This document shows, piece after piece, positions 11,487 through 21,655 of a stretch of DNA of 31,721 nt (the first letter of the stretch is position 1; each line of letters starts with the position of its first letter). The notes below the pieces were generated by a model. It did not search any database. It saw nothing but the letters and a program-made list of their open reading frames with translations, and was not told the origin of the DNA. The translations under genes and the position numbers were made by a program. Origin of the DNA: Glomus cerebriforme (lineage: Eukaryota > Glomeromycota > Glomeromycetes > Glomerales > Glomeraceae); the NCBI GenBank assembly GCA_003550305.1, contig QKYT01000222.1, positions 108,732-140,452 of the forward strand, in the 5' to 3' direction.

Positions 11487-12146
11487 ATTGTTATCGCTCA
11501 TTTCAAAATTACAAGATGAAAATAAAATTATTTTTCTCTACAAATTATAAGATACAATAAAGCTTATAATCAACAATGGGTATCTGTGCAATAAAGAATT
11601 TATTATATAATAGAGTGCTTACCTAGCTGCTTACCTCAGTTTGTGTCTACTGGTGATTGTCAACACTTAATTCTGGCCGAAAATAATAATTTGGGCCAGA
11701 GTTAGGTAACTATTAGGTAAAAATCAAACTATCAAACAGCTTTACTTTTTATAAACCTACATATAATATGGTCATTAAATATGCAAGTTAAATTAACTAT
11801 TTATTTTTTACATAACTCGTAATACTAGAAATTTTATATTTATTTATTTCTAAAAATAGTACTAAAATGGCAATATTCTGAAAAGGCCAACAGATGTAAT
11901 TGCTGATCGGACTTTGTCTCGCGTTCCACCAAAGTTGTGATTTATTAGTTCAGAGCGAAGCGAAGGAATATGCAGGTGACACAAAGTGTATATAAATGAT
12001 TGGTTCCTGCATCGCTTGATAAAGAAATACTAATAGTGTTATCCTCTTCACGTGGTTAATAAATAAATTATGCGTGACTTTTTGCTCTTGCTCCCTAGTT
12101 ATTTAAAAAAGGGTTACTTTCATCTCTTTTATTATTACCCACTACT
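11487..12146. other. Intergenic and upstream region of locus A
   Basis: No gene. TTACCT-TTACCT at about 11620-11637 is mirrored by AGGTAA-AGGTAA at about 11704-11720. AGAGCGAAGCGAAGG at about 11953 resembles GGAGCGAAGCG at about 23343. CACGTG lies at 12049-12054, about 95 bp before the locus A start. An AT-rich TATTTAAAAAA lies at about 12100, 40-45 bp before the ATG, where a core promoter could sit. Promoter reading is inference. Confidence 0.4.
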
Positions 12147-13578
12147 ATGTCTAATAATATCGAAAAGCAAGATGATGAAGATACAAATGGGATTACTTGG
12201 ATTAAAGAAGCTATTGATAAAGGGTATTTTAAATATTATGAATATGAAGATTTTAGTAATATCCAAGAAATTGGCTGTGGAGGATTTGCAAGGGTCTATC
12301 GTGCAAATTGGAAAAATTCGGAACAATTTTTTGCGTTGAAATCTTTTTTGAATCTTAACAATATTAATGGAAAAGAACTCGTTCGTGAGGTTATTATTTC
12401 AATATTTGTTATTTATAATATGTATTCTTCTCTATTTAAATTTATATTTGTACACTATTCTTATTTAATATATATATTTGTTAATATAGCTTAGAATTCA
12501 AAAAGATATACATTTTCATGAAAATATTATGGAATTACAGAGTTTGAGACAGGTAAGATTAAAAAAAATCATCATTCCAAAGCTACTTTGTTATTTTGGA
12601 AAAAAATATAAAAAAAAAAAATGATTTTTGTTTTCGTTTATTAGGAAACCAGAATAGTCAGTTGAAAAACTATGTGTTAGTAATGGAATATGCCGACAGT
12701 GGTACCCTTAAAAACTATTTGGAGAAAAACTTTAGTAAACTTACTTGGGATGATAAATATAACATGGCGTACCAGTTGGCTTGTGCTGTATCGTGCTTAC
12801 ATAATGAAGGAATGGTGCATCGTGATTTGGTAACTCTTTTTTTTCTTAATCTTTACTCAATTCAAATAATTATATAATTATTAACATATATAAATTTTTT
12901 ATTAGCACTCTAAAAATGTATTAATTCACCAAAACACTATCAAGTTGGCTGATTTTGGATTATCGAGAAGGATTAATGCATCATCCATATCATCTAAACA
13001 ATCAAAATTATTTGGAATTGTTCCTTATATTGATCCAACAAAATTTGATAAACAAAAAAAGTACATATTAAGTAAAACAAATGACATTTACAGTATTGGT
13101 GTATTATTGTGGGAGATATCTAGTGGCCAACCTCCCTTTTGTAATGAAGATGATTTTGCTTTAGTTATAGCTATTTCACGAGGTCGTAGAGAAATCCCTG
13201 TTCCTGATACACCTGAAGATTATGCAAAAGTTTATACTGGTAAGCAAAAAATCTGAGCATGATATTATGTGTAATAATCCGTATTGTTTAATTTATTAAA
13301 TATTTATTTTAGAATGTTGGGATAGTGACCCGGATAAACGTCAGACTATAAATCAGGTGGTAGAAAGATTAAGAGCACTTATTGCAAAAGCAAATGTAAC
13401 AACAGAAAATTATCAAACAGCAAATCTTCAATCATCAGTATCGGATAACGGTGCTTTAAGTATTAGTAGGTCACTGCATCAAAATTTATATCAAGAAATT
13501 AATAAATTTTATAAAAAGGATATAGTTGAAAAAAACAATTTTTCAAATGGTATAATAAATTCTTTTTATTATTCTTAG
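12147..13578 (+). pseudogene. Locus A kinase 1: TKL kinase broken by a 10-bp deletion
   Basis: Five exons are readable from homology with locus B: 12147-12389, 12490-12552, 12645-12829, 12906-13239 and 13313-13578, with four GT-AG introns of about 73-100 bp. The kinase motifs are in place: glycine loop G-C-G-G-F-A-R-V-Y, F-A-L-K, H-R-D-L at the exon 3 end, K-N-V-L and A-D-F-G in exon 4, D-I-Y-S-I-G, and E-C-W-D in exon 5. The APE position reads I-D-P. Exon 2 is 63 nt, whereas the corresponding exon of kinase 2 in this locus is 73 nt. Ten bases are missing at about 12532, where the I-S-F-Y-G stretch should be encoded; reading then runs into a stop early in exon 3. The TAG at 13576-13578 ends the frame unless a further intron is used (see findings). 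I see no way to splice around the deletion. Confidence 0.75.
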
Positions 13579-13652
13579 ACAATTTTTATTCAAAATATTG
13601 TTTTTTAATTGTAAATTGTTTTACAAATCATACCCAATTAATGCTGATGTAG

Positions 13653-15335
13653 TTGTAATTGGAGCTAGTGTAAAAAAGGTTGAAGATAAAACCAATGAAG
13701 TCAAGGCGGCTTACAGCAAAGAATTAACTGAAGGAGATACAATTGAATGGATTGAAAAGGCTATCTATAAAAAATATTTGAAATATTATGAATACAAACA
13801 TTTTATTAATATTAAAGAAATTAGAAATGGAGATTCCGGGAAATTATTCCGTGCAAATTTGAATGGAAACTTGAATCAGTATTTGTTAAAATCTTATTTT
13901 CTTAACAATTCCACGGTTAAAGAAATTATTTACGAGGTAATTATGAAATATAATTAAATCAAATTTATAACATGTATTCTTTAACTTTTTATTTTATAAT
14001 ATAGCTTGGGCTATATCGAGATGTACATCACAATAACATTATTAATTTCTATGGAATTACAAAAAAATTTGAGTCAGGTATTGTAGAATGTTTAATGATT
14101 TATTACTTCTAAATTAATTTTAATAAATTTATTAAGATTGGTCATCCCATTAATTCATTAGATGATCAAGGTCAATTGGAAAATTATATGTTGGTAATGG
14201 AATATGTCGATAGTGATTCCCTTCGAAACTATTTAAAGAAATGGTTTGATGATCTTACCTGGGATGATAAATACAATTTTGCTTACCAAATGGCAGATGC
14301 CATATCATTTTTACATAATAATGAAATTGTGCATCGTGATTTGGTAATTATTTTACTTTATTCAATTGTAGATTTATTTTATATTTTATTATTAATATTA
14401 TGTTTATTCTTTAATAGCATTCTGGTAATGTGTTGGTTCATCAAAAAATTATCAAGTTAACTGGTTTCGGACTATCAAAAAATATTGAAAAATATCATCT
14501 AAAATTACATCCGATTTTCCTTATATTGATCCAAATAAACAAAAACATAATGGTAATACCTCCTTAATACAACAGTCTTTAAATAAAGAAAGTGATATTT
14601 ATAGTCTTGGCGTACTTTTTTGGGAGATATCTAGTGGTATACCACCTTTTAGTGAACAGAATGATGTTATGTTACCTTATAAAATTTCACAAGGCTATAG
14701 AGAAAAAATTGTTCCTGGTACACCTGAAGATTATGTAAACCTTTATACTGGTAAATATAATTTAAATTAGTCAAAAATTCACACTATTTTAATTATTATT
14801 ATTCTAATTTATTATAAATTATAGAATGTTGGGACGGTGAACCAGATAAACGACCAACTGCAAGTCAGATATTAGCAAGATTAACAATAGTCAACAAACA
14901 AATATATCCATCTTCAGAACAAAATTCCAGTAGTCATAGAGGATCAAATAAATCACCAGCAAATTTTAAAGATCCAGATCTTTTCGCAATAACGAGTAAT
15001 GATATTATATTATGGGATATAAACGTAGTAGTTAATGGAATAGCAGAATTTGTTATTAAAATAACTAATGAAGGAAAAGAACCAACATTAAGAGAAACAC
15101 ACATTCTTGATTATTTAAATGATCATAGTATAAATTTAGAAAAAATGTATGATTAGATATCAGAAAATCATAATAATCCAAATTCAATTTTTTTACTTGG
15201 ATATTTTAATTGTTTTGGAATTGGAACACCTAAAGATCGTAAAAAGGCGTTTGAACATTTTACCAAACTTTTAATGAAAGATTATAAATTTGTGCCATAT
15301 TATGTTGGATTATGTCATTTACATAGATACGGTAC
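13653..15335 (+). pseudogene. Locus A pseudokinase 2 with start of Sel1 region, frameshifted
   Basis: Exons: 13653-13936, 14005-14077, 14162-14343, 14418-14750 and 14825 onward. The glycine loop is degraded (R-N-G-D-S-G-K-L-F), the lysine is kept (L-L-K-S), HRDL and a G-N-V-L asparagine are kept, but the metal-binding DFG reads G-F-G, so catalysis is doubtful even in an intact version. Compared with locus B, one A is missing at about 14492, shifting exon 4, and a TAG at 15154-15156 replaces the Trp codon of the linker. After E-C-W-D-G-E-P-D-K-R comes a linker of about 100 residues and then a first Sel1 repeat ending P-Y-Y-V-G-L-C-H-L. No in-frame ATG opens this half. Either the start is lost or an intron from kinase 1 joins it. 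Confidence 0.7.
15332..15335 (+). repeat. Left target-site duplication GTAC
   Basis: GTAC precedes the foldback element and recurs at 16168-16171 after it. Locus B has a single GGTAC at the corresponding uninterrupted place (about 29831). Confidence 0.7.
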
Positions 15336-16167
15336 TGTTGTAGCCCAAACATGATTTTGTTCCGAACATGATTTGGGATATTCCCAAATCNAAATTTTGA
15401 TTTTGTACTTCCCAAATTGGAATTATCGATTTGGGATACCTCATGTCCGAAATTGAAATCATGTCCCAAGTCCAACTTGGAATATTCCAAATTAGATTTG
15501 GGATATGTCCAAGTTTGGTACACCTGATACTTTAAACTCAACCATGTTTCAAATTAACATAGGCAGGTTTGAATCATAGTCAGGTTCTGGACATAATACC
15601 CCAAANCTGACCATGTTCCAAATATTTATATGTTAGTTTGGGACATAGTATCATGTATCCCAAACCTGACCATATGCCAGAAATTAAAAACATGGTCATA
15701 TTTGGAGCATGTCTAGTATGTTAATTTGAAGATTTGAAATATTAATATTCATAATCAAGTTTGGGGTATAGGATACTCAAACTTGACTATATTCCAGATC
15801 AGATTTGGAATATCCCAAATTCATCTAGGTAAATTTGGATCATGGTCAGGTTTAGGACATATGATACCCAAATCTAATCATATCCCAAATCCATCTAGAT
15901 TATAGTCAGGTTTGGCATTACATGTTCCAAACCTGAACTTGTCCCAAATTTACTCAGATGGATTTGGAATATGGTTGTTGGGTATACCAAACCTGTCCGT
16001 GCTCCAGATCTGATTTGGGATATCCCAAGTTGGNTATGGGATACAATTTCATTTCGGACATGGATATTCCAAATCGATAATTCNGATTTGGGAAGTACGA
16101 AATCAAAATTTCGATTTGGGAATATCCCAAATCATGTTCAGAACAAAATCACATTTGGGCTACAACA
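15336..16167. mobile_element. 832-bp foldback element with long inverted repeats, inserted in the Sel1 region
   Basis: The ends are TGTTGTAGCCCAAA and its reverse complement. The arms remain alignable for about 150 bp with scattered differences. The interior is a series of short CCCAAATC / GATTTGGG and CCTGACCATG words in both orientations, so the whole element could fold into a long hairpin. It sits exactly where locus B reads straight through, with a 4-bp GTAC duplication. TGT...ACA ends with a 4-bp duplication resemble the Ginger group, but without a transposase this is only a suggestion. The short open frames crossing it (minus 15260-15541, plus 15971-16183) are artefacts of the palindromes. 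Four single N calls lie inside (15391, 15606, 16034, 16084). Confidence 0.8.
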
Positions 16168-16171
16168 GTAC

Positions 16172-16709
16172 CAAAAAGAATGAAAAATTGGCTTTTAAAT
16201 ATTTTGAAGAATCTGCTACCATAGATTGTGCAGCGGCACAGATTAATATGGGTCATTGTTATTATATGAGAAGAGGTATTAAAAGAGATTTGAAAGCGGC
16301 TTTTACTTGTTATGAAAAATTTGCAAATAATGGTAATTTAATGGCAAAATATAATCTTGGACTTTCATATTTAAATGGAGATGGTATTGATAAAGATCAT
16401 AAAAAGGTTTTCGAATTATCTAAACAGTCAGCTGACGGAGGATATTCAGGTGGAATATCGTTGTTAGGATATTGTTATTCTGTTGGAATTGGAACTGAAA
16501 TCGATTTACAAAAAGCATTTGAATTATATCAAAAGGCCGCAAACTTGGGTAATATTATGGCCCAGTACTATATTGCAAAAATGTACAAAGAAGGGGAAGG
16601 AATTGTTAAAGATATAGATCAAGCAAAGGTTTGGTACAAAGCATCCGCTGATCAAGGACACAAAAGCGCTCAAAAAAAATTTAAAAAGCTTTCAAAAACT
16701 AAGGTGTAA
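16172..16709 (+). pseudogene. Locus A Sel1 repeats, 3' part cut off by the foldback element
   Basis: The frame reads K-K-N-E-K-L-A-F directly after the element, matching G-T-K-K-N-E-K-L-A-F of locus B. About five Sel1 repeats follow (for example A-Q-I-N-M-G-H-C-Y-Y, L-G-L-S-Y-L-N-G-D-G, A-Q-Y-Y-I-A-K-M-Y). The frame ends at TAA 16707-16709, about a dozen codons earlier than locus B, because a short block before the stop differs (AAGGTGTAAG against AAAAAAGGAATAAG). An open frame can be extended back into the element to 16116, but those residues come from the inverted repeat. This half has no start of its own. Confidence 0.75.
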
Positions 16710-17357
16710 GCAAAGATTCTTGTAAAATTAATTAATAATTTAATTTATTGTTATTCAGAATATTTAACAGTTAAATAATTAATTATTAGAATGATATGTA
16801 TATTATAGTATACTAGTATACTTTTAAAAGAATTTATTATACATATATATAAGATTATGTAATCATTAAAACAAATAAATTTCTTAATTTTTATTTAACC
16901 TCCTTAAATAAAGTTTTCCATTATTGTATACAATATAATAATGTAAATTAACGAAATTATATCGAAAAAGAATTTCTGGATTTTTGTCTGCGATGTTCCA
17001 AATAGTTCATGTTTCAATATGCCTTTCTAAATGATAATTAATATATATTCTTTAGCTAGTAATATCAATAATTTCATCAGTACCATAAAATTTTTAAGAG
17101 GATTTTTCTATGAAATAAAATATCTTTTTATATGCACCTTCCAATGAATTGCTTACGTACTGTAATTAAAATTTTTGAATTCCTTTATTCTTTTGTTTTA
17201 TCTTTTTTTCTTTAGACGCAGTTGGAACTTAATTATTGCCGTCGTCATGTATGATTGGAATGATTAGCGGACAATTTTTAACTGATTTAAATCAAAAATT
17301 TTTTACCGCAACTACATTGTTTTCTTTCTGAAGTTTTTAAATCTTTAAAATAAAGTA
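16710..17357. other. Intergenic; 3' flank shared with locus B, then unique DNA
   Basis: Up to about 17090 the sequence still aligns with the DNA after locus B (30404-30770), so the duplication extended past the gene. No gene seen. TACTGTA lies at 17158-17164. Confidence 0.5.
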
Positions 17358-17544
17358 CAGTCGTCCCCCTATATAATCACACCCCTTGGGACTGAAAAAA
17401 AAAGGTGTGATTATAAAAAAACCTATATGATGTGACTATAGAGGAGGTTTTTTTAATAATATTATTAGTAACTTGGGCCAAGCATAAATGTGCTTATAAG
17501 GGGGGTGTGACTAAACAGGAGGTGCTTATAGAGGGGGACGACTG
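17358..17544. mobile_element. 187-bp Tc1/mariner-type MITE with CAGTCG ends, flanked by TA
   Basis: The left end CAGTCGTCCCCCTATATAA and the right end (reverse complement CAGTCGTCCCCCTCTATAA) match for 13 bases perfectly and about 24 with a few changes. TA lies at 17356-17357 and at 17545-17546, the dinucleotide target duplicated by Tc1/mariner/pogo elements. The interior carries further TATAGGG / GGTGTGATTATA words in inverted pairs and no coding capacity. CAG termini are those whose excision would leave TA-CAG-TA or TA-CTG-TA. Confidence 0.75.
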
Positions 17545-17756
17545 TAGTTACATTTTTTCATGCTTACTAAATATTGGAAATTACAACTGAAAATAACATA
17601 AATAATTTTCAACATGTATTTATATGAAGTAGTATCATATGTATGTCAAATAAATTAATTATGATATCGAACTAAAATTAATTTTAAATTTCATTTAAAA
17701 CATAATTTAAATAATTATTTGATACCAATCGATACTTCTAACTGATAGTAATATTA

Positions 17757-18380
17757 CATCACTAAGTTTCCAAGAGGTCCGATAACCATCAATGGACAGA
17801 ATGTCCATTGACTATCCATTGTCGGACCCTCCGTAGGTTGGACGTTAATAATGGACGTCCACAGACCGTTAGTTATACGTGATACTGACGGAAAATTTTA
17901 TTTGATAATATATTTAATAAAAAATTCTTTTTTTTTTNNNNNNNNNNNNNNNNNNNNNNNNNNNNNNNNNNNNNNNNNNNNNNNNNNNNNNNNNNNNNNN
18001 NNNNNNNNNNNNNNNNNNNNNNNNNNNNNNNNNNNNNNNNNNNNNNNNNNNNNNNNNNNNNNNNNNNNNNNNNNNNNNNNNNNNNNNNNNNNNNNNNCTA
18101 GACTATTTGATTTTTTTTTAATTATATACTAAATAATTTTATTTATCAATAAAAATCAAAAAATATAAAATTTTTTAAAAAAAGATCTACAAATTACCTG
18201 TTATAAAACGAAATCGTCCAATTACTGTTTATAAGCATGATAAANATACCNTCCAATGAATGTGCTTGTCATNTGACAGTAATTGAACACTTNAAACGTC
18301 AAATTTACGTTAAATTCTTAACGTAAATTTTACATTTTTGAGCAGCGATGATCATCGGACCTCTTGAAAATTTAGTGATG
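17757..18380. mobile_element. Inverted-repeat element with CATCACTAA ends, containing an assembly gap
   Basis: The left end CATCACTAAGTTTCCAAGAG and the right end (reverse complement CATCACTAAATTTTCAAGAG), both followed by GTCCGAT, form 27-bp terminal inverted repeats with two or three differences. Both flanks carry TA next to the end. Inside are short GGAC/GTCC palindromes at 17790-17870, N 17938-18097, and four single N calls at 18245-18293. No protein can be read. The same terminus starts again at 31693. Superfamily not assigned. Confidence 0.65.
17938..18097. other. Assembly gap (160 N)
   Basis: Run of 160 N. The 93-codon open frame that appears to cross it is meaningless. Confidence 0.99.
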
Positions 18381-19869
18381 TATCAATCAATCTTTAAATT
18401 ATAACTCAAGTTAAATTTGTCATATATAGTACAGTAATTAACTTATATAAAAATAACCATGTATATTTTATCAAAAAAAGCAGCTTTTACTGTAATATAT
18501 CAGATTATGACTTGGATGAGATCTTATTTTATTTAAAGAAATTGACAAAGAAGAAAAGTAGTAAAATAATCAATTAAATTTAAAAATAATTTTATACTTT
18601 TTTATTTAATTATTTTTTTAAGGTGAAGAGTTTAATAGGGCCCCAAAATATTTATTATAAGAGAGGTAAGAGAGATCAGGGAGTGGTCAGGGGATGATAA
18701 AATTTTTTACTAATAGCTGTATGTAGGGTTTTTTAATAAAAATTAATCCCTTGACGTTATCATCAATGTGATTTTCTTATTTTTTATCAATTTTGATAAT
18801 GAGAATTTTTTTCTGCCATTACGATTTTATATTCTAGCTTGATTAACGATATACAGTATATTGCCACTTAACTACTTCAGTGACTTTACTGTCATAACAT
18901 CAACAGTTTCTGTCTACTATAAACTAGATACTATCTAGTTTATATTATCTAGTTACTTTACGTTGGCTATCGTTGATTATAAAATATAAAATATAAAAGA
19001 CAATATTTTTAATAGCGGTTACTCGTAACAATATAAATATATAGTAACTAGTTGACATAAATCATTTATTAATAAATTAAATTACTAGGAGTCATTATTA
19101 CTATCACGTGCAATTTTTATAGTATTTATTTTTTATATTTTATAAACTTTCTTCTCTTTATAATTCTCTTGTTTACTGATTTTTTTCTACAATCACACAA
19201 ATTAATATTGGAAATATTGATGTTCGAAATTGTAATAATGTTAAAGTAGAAGTTATTATCAAAGCATTTGAATAAAAAATGTAAATTTTTATATATCTAT
19301 AATAAAGGGCAAATTATTTGAAATCTATAAAAAAGTTTATCATTGGGGAAAAAACAGCATAAAAATATCCCGGTAAAACATATATCATTGGGAAAATTAT
19401 GATGTTCTTTATCATAAGTCAGTATAATTATAATAAAATTTTGTAACTAAAACTCTAAATTCTTTGCAATAATCTTATACTGAATTTGAGGTAAAACTGA
19501 AGGGTTCGTTATATTAAGAGCTGTCTGTATTAACAAAGAAGACTTTGAAAGTTTATTTCAATAAAAACATTATGATTGTAGCTAATGTTATAAAAATAAA
19601 TTTAAATTATAATTACTACTTAATTCAATAAAAATATCTCTGTTTGAATTCTATAAATATATTGGTTTTAAAATATCTTTCATTACTATTTTATTACGTA
19701 GATATTAAATTTGATAAAGATTCATTATATTGTAACATACTAGCAATATCAATTAATCATGAAATCTTGTTTCACTATTAAAAGAATATACTGTTACATT
19801 ATCATATAAAATAACAATAATAAATACTTTTATACAGTAAATAATACTTGTATACATGAATTTGTCATA
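18381..19869. other. Intergenic, no supported gene
   Basis: AT-rich DNA downstream of the minus-strand membrane protein gene. TACAGTA/TACTGTA heptamers lie at 18430, 18488, 18852 and 19833. CACGTG lies at 19105-19110. An ACTAGATA/TATCTAGT dyad lies at about 18925-18940. I see no gene. Confidence 0.5.
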
Positions 19870-20618
19870 TCAAACCGAACTTTTAAAATGTTGTTTAAGT
19901 AATACTGCTATTACACCTCCAATCACTCCAATAATTGCAGTTGTAATTGGCACCACAATTTCTATAGCTTTGTTTTTATCATCACAATTATAAGGGGAAA
20001 GAGGAGAAGAAGAGCAAGAGGAAGGAGGAGGAGTATATTTAATATAGCAAAGACTCCCACTAAAAAAAGATGTAGGACAATTACCGGTAATTTTGTCAAA
20101 ATCTGCGATCTTAGCTTGTATACGGAACTTATGATCCTCCACAGTTCTCACATCGGTACCAATTATTTGAAGTTCATTGTGTGTAAAGTTGCGTACTACA
20201 TAATTTCCTCCTCCAGTTGAGTCTTTCAATAGAATAGAGAGAATTGTTGCACCACAAAGCTGCATACTATAAATAATTTTCATGTTATTTTTAAAATCTA
20301 AGCCCTACGAAAAAGGAAATCCAAAAAACATCCAAAATGGGTTCAATTGTTCAAACATTGTTCTAAATTTGAACCTATTTAGGACGCTTTCTTATCTTTT
20401 TTTTATAGGGAAGGCCGGCATTAACGAAAAAGGAGTCATACTTACTCAGTCAGATTAAAACTTATGTCTCCACCATTAATATTGTAGAAGGTATCATCGT
20501 AATTCCAATTACCATTTGTTTCCAGTGTATTATTGATTTGTTGACATTCTGCATTCACATGGCAAAAAAGGAAAACAAGAAGAAGAATGAATATTTTTAA
20601 AATTTTGTTTGTCATCAT
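19870..20618 (-). CDS. Putative type I membrane (secretory-pathway) protein, two exons
   Basis: Exon 1 is 20618-20446, the intron 20445-20267 (179 bp, donor GTAAGT, acceptor TTATAG) and exon 2 20266-19870; the split codon GA|T keeps the frame and gives 189 residues. The next two upstream AG acceptors tested put a stop in frame at once. Residues 5-19 are hydrophobic (I-L-K-I-F-I-L-L-L-V-F-L-F) followed by H-V-N-A, a good signal peptide with likely cleavage after Ala23. The ectodomain has six cysteines, three N-x-T sites (about N29, N55, N84) and a Pro/Ser/Cys-rich stalk (P-P-P-S-S-C-S-S-S-P). Residues 159-181 form a transmembrane helix with G-x-x-G motifs, followed by a short basic tail K-Q-H-F-K-S-S-V. 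Tandem ATGs open the gene; either could be used. No domain recognised. Function unknown; a surface or secretory-membrane protein is the best reading. Confidence 0.72.
20303..20410. mobile_element. MITE candidate inside the intron of the membrane protein gene
   Basis: The left side starts CCCTACGAAAAAGG and the right side ends in the reverse complement of CCCTATAAAAAAAAG. Inner arms GGGTTCAA and TTGAACCT pair further in. AAG flanks both sides, a possible 3-bp target duplication. The inserted block would account for most of the 179-bp intron, against about 70-100 bp for other introns here. Confidence 0.4.
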
Positions 20619-21655
20619 GGCAGTTTGTCTTTGAACAAGATTGCGAAATTGAATTGATTTTTACCCATATTCAAAGGTTTATATATAAAAATTTATAAAT
20701 ATGTATTAATTATATAATATACATTATAAGTTATTGACTAAAAGAAAGAAATATTTTATTAAATGAGTTTTGCTTAGAAAAGAAATGAATAGTTTGCTAA
20801 TGAAATTATGTACATATGAACGAAAAATTATTTTATTCATGATTAACAATAAGAAAAGATGAAAAAGGAATTTTTAGATAATGCAGATCAGTTTCTTTAA
20901 ATAATTTTAAATAATACCAGCTGTATCATGTAATTCCGACCTTGAATAGTACGGCTTACCATTTATATATTAGTTTTTGTCATGTAGTTTACCCGCAAGT
21001 CTTTTCTAATTCTCAATCATAATGAAATAACACAGTTTCCTTCCAACCTTATAAATTTTGGTTCGATTTATCGAAGATGACTCTTCTGAGAGATAGAATT
21101 TCCTGCCATATTTTCTCAATACTCTTTTACTCATTTTATATCGTCATATTTAATGTCCTGTTCCAAAAATAATATTAATCATCTAATAGACAGAAATAAC
21201 AATCTATTTTGGATTAACATAATGCAAATGTATTACAATAATGTTATTAAATATATAAATTTATAAAACAATAATTCAAAAGACATTAAATCGGTAGAGA
21301 GTGACAATAATCTAGTTATAAGTTGTAAAGGTTACTTGAGAAATCATCGATCATTTCTTTTTTTAATATTCATTTCATTTTATTGTTTATTTAATCAAAA
21401 TATAATCAATCAATAATTGTGCAATTAAAGTTTATATCCACCCGGATATCCAATTTAGTTGTATCCGTTCAATGCGGATATTTGAATATCCGTGGATATC
21501 CATACGTATTTTTAACAGATAATGGATAAGAACCCTTACAAAGTTCAATTAATCAATATAAATATTGAAAATCATATCTGTTTTTATATTAGCTTTTTTA
21601 AATTTTAATATTAGATAATCTCATAAAATGTTTACGATTATAATAATTTACGTAA
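20619..21655. other. Intergenic, no supported gene; GGATATCC motif cluster
   Basis: Upstream region of the minus-strand membrane protein gene. A cluster of GGATATCC and ATATCCG words in both orientations lies at about 21436-21505. Nothing coding seen. Confidence 0.5.

Noticed and set aside
12070..12339. Overlapping open frames at the start of loci A and B (12070-12339 plus, 12135-12326 minus, 26632-26850 minus)
   Set aside because: Shadows of kinase exon 1, which has the glycine loop and conserved splice site in its own frame.
13089..13095. TACAGTA in kinase exon 4 of locus A (and 27594 in B)
   Set aside because: It encodes part of the conserved D-I-Y-S-I-G motif in both copies, so it is not a scar.
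15260..15541. 93-codon minus-strand open frame
   Set aside because: It covers the left arm of the foldback element and mirrors the plus frame at 15971-16183 in the other arm; a product of the inverted repeat.
15971..16183. 70-codon plus-strand open frame
   Set aside because: Right arm of the foldback element, contains N codons.
17851..18132. 93-codon open frame across the gap
   Set aside because: Mostly N.
21436..21505. GGATATCC cluster as a regulatory array or origin
   Set aside because: Only a few words in both orientations with no regular spacing; noted as a motif cluster only.
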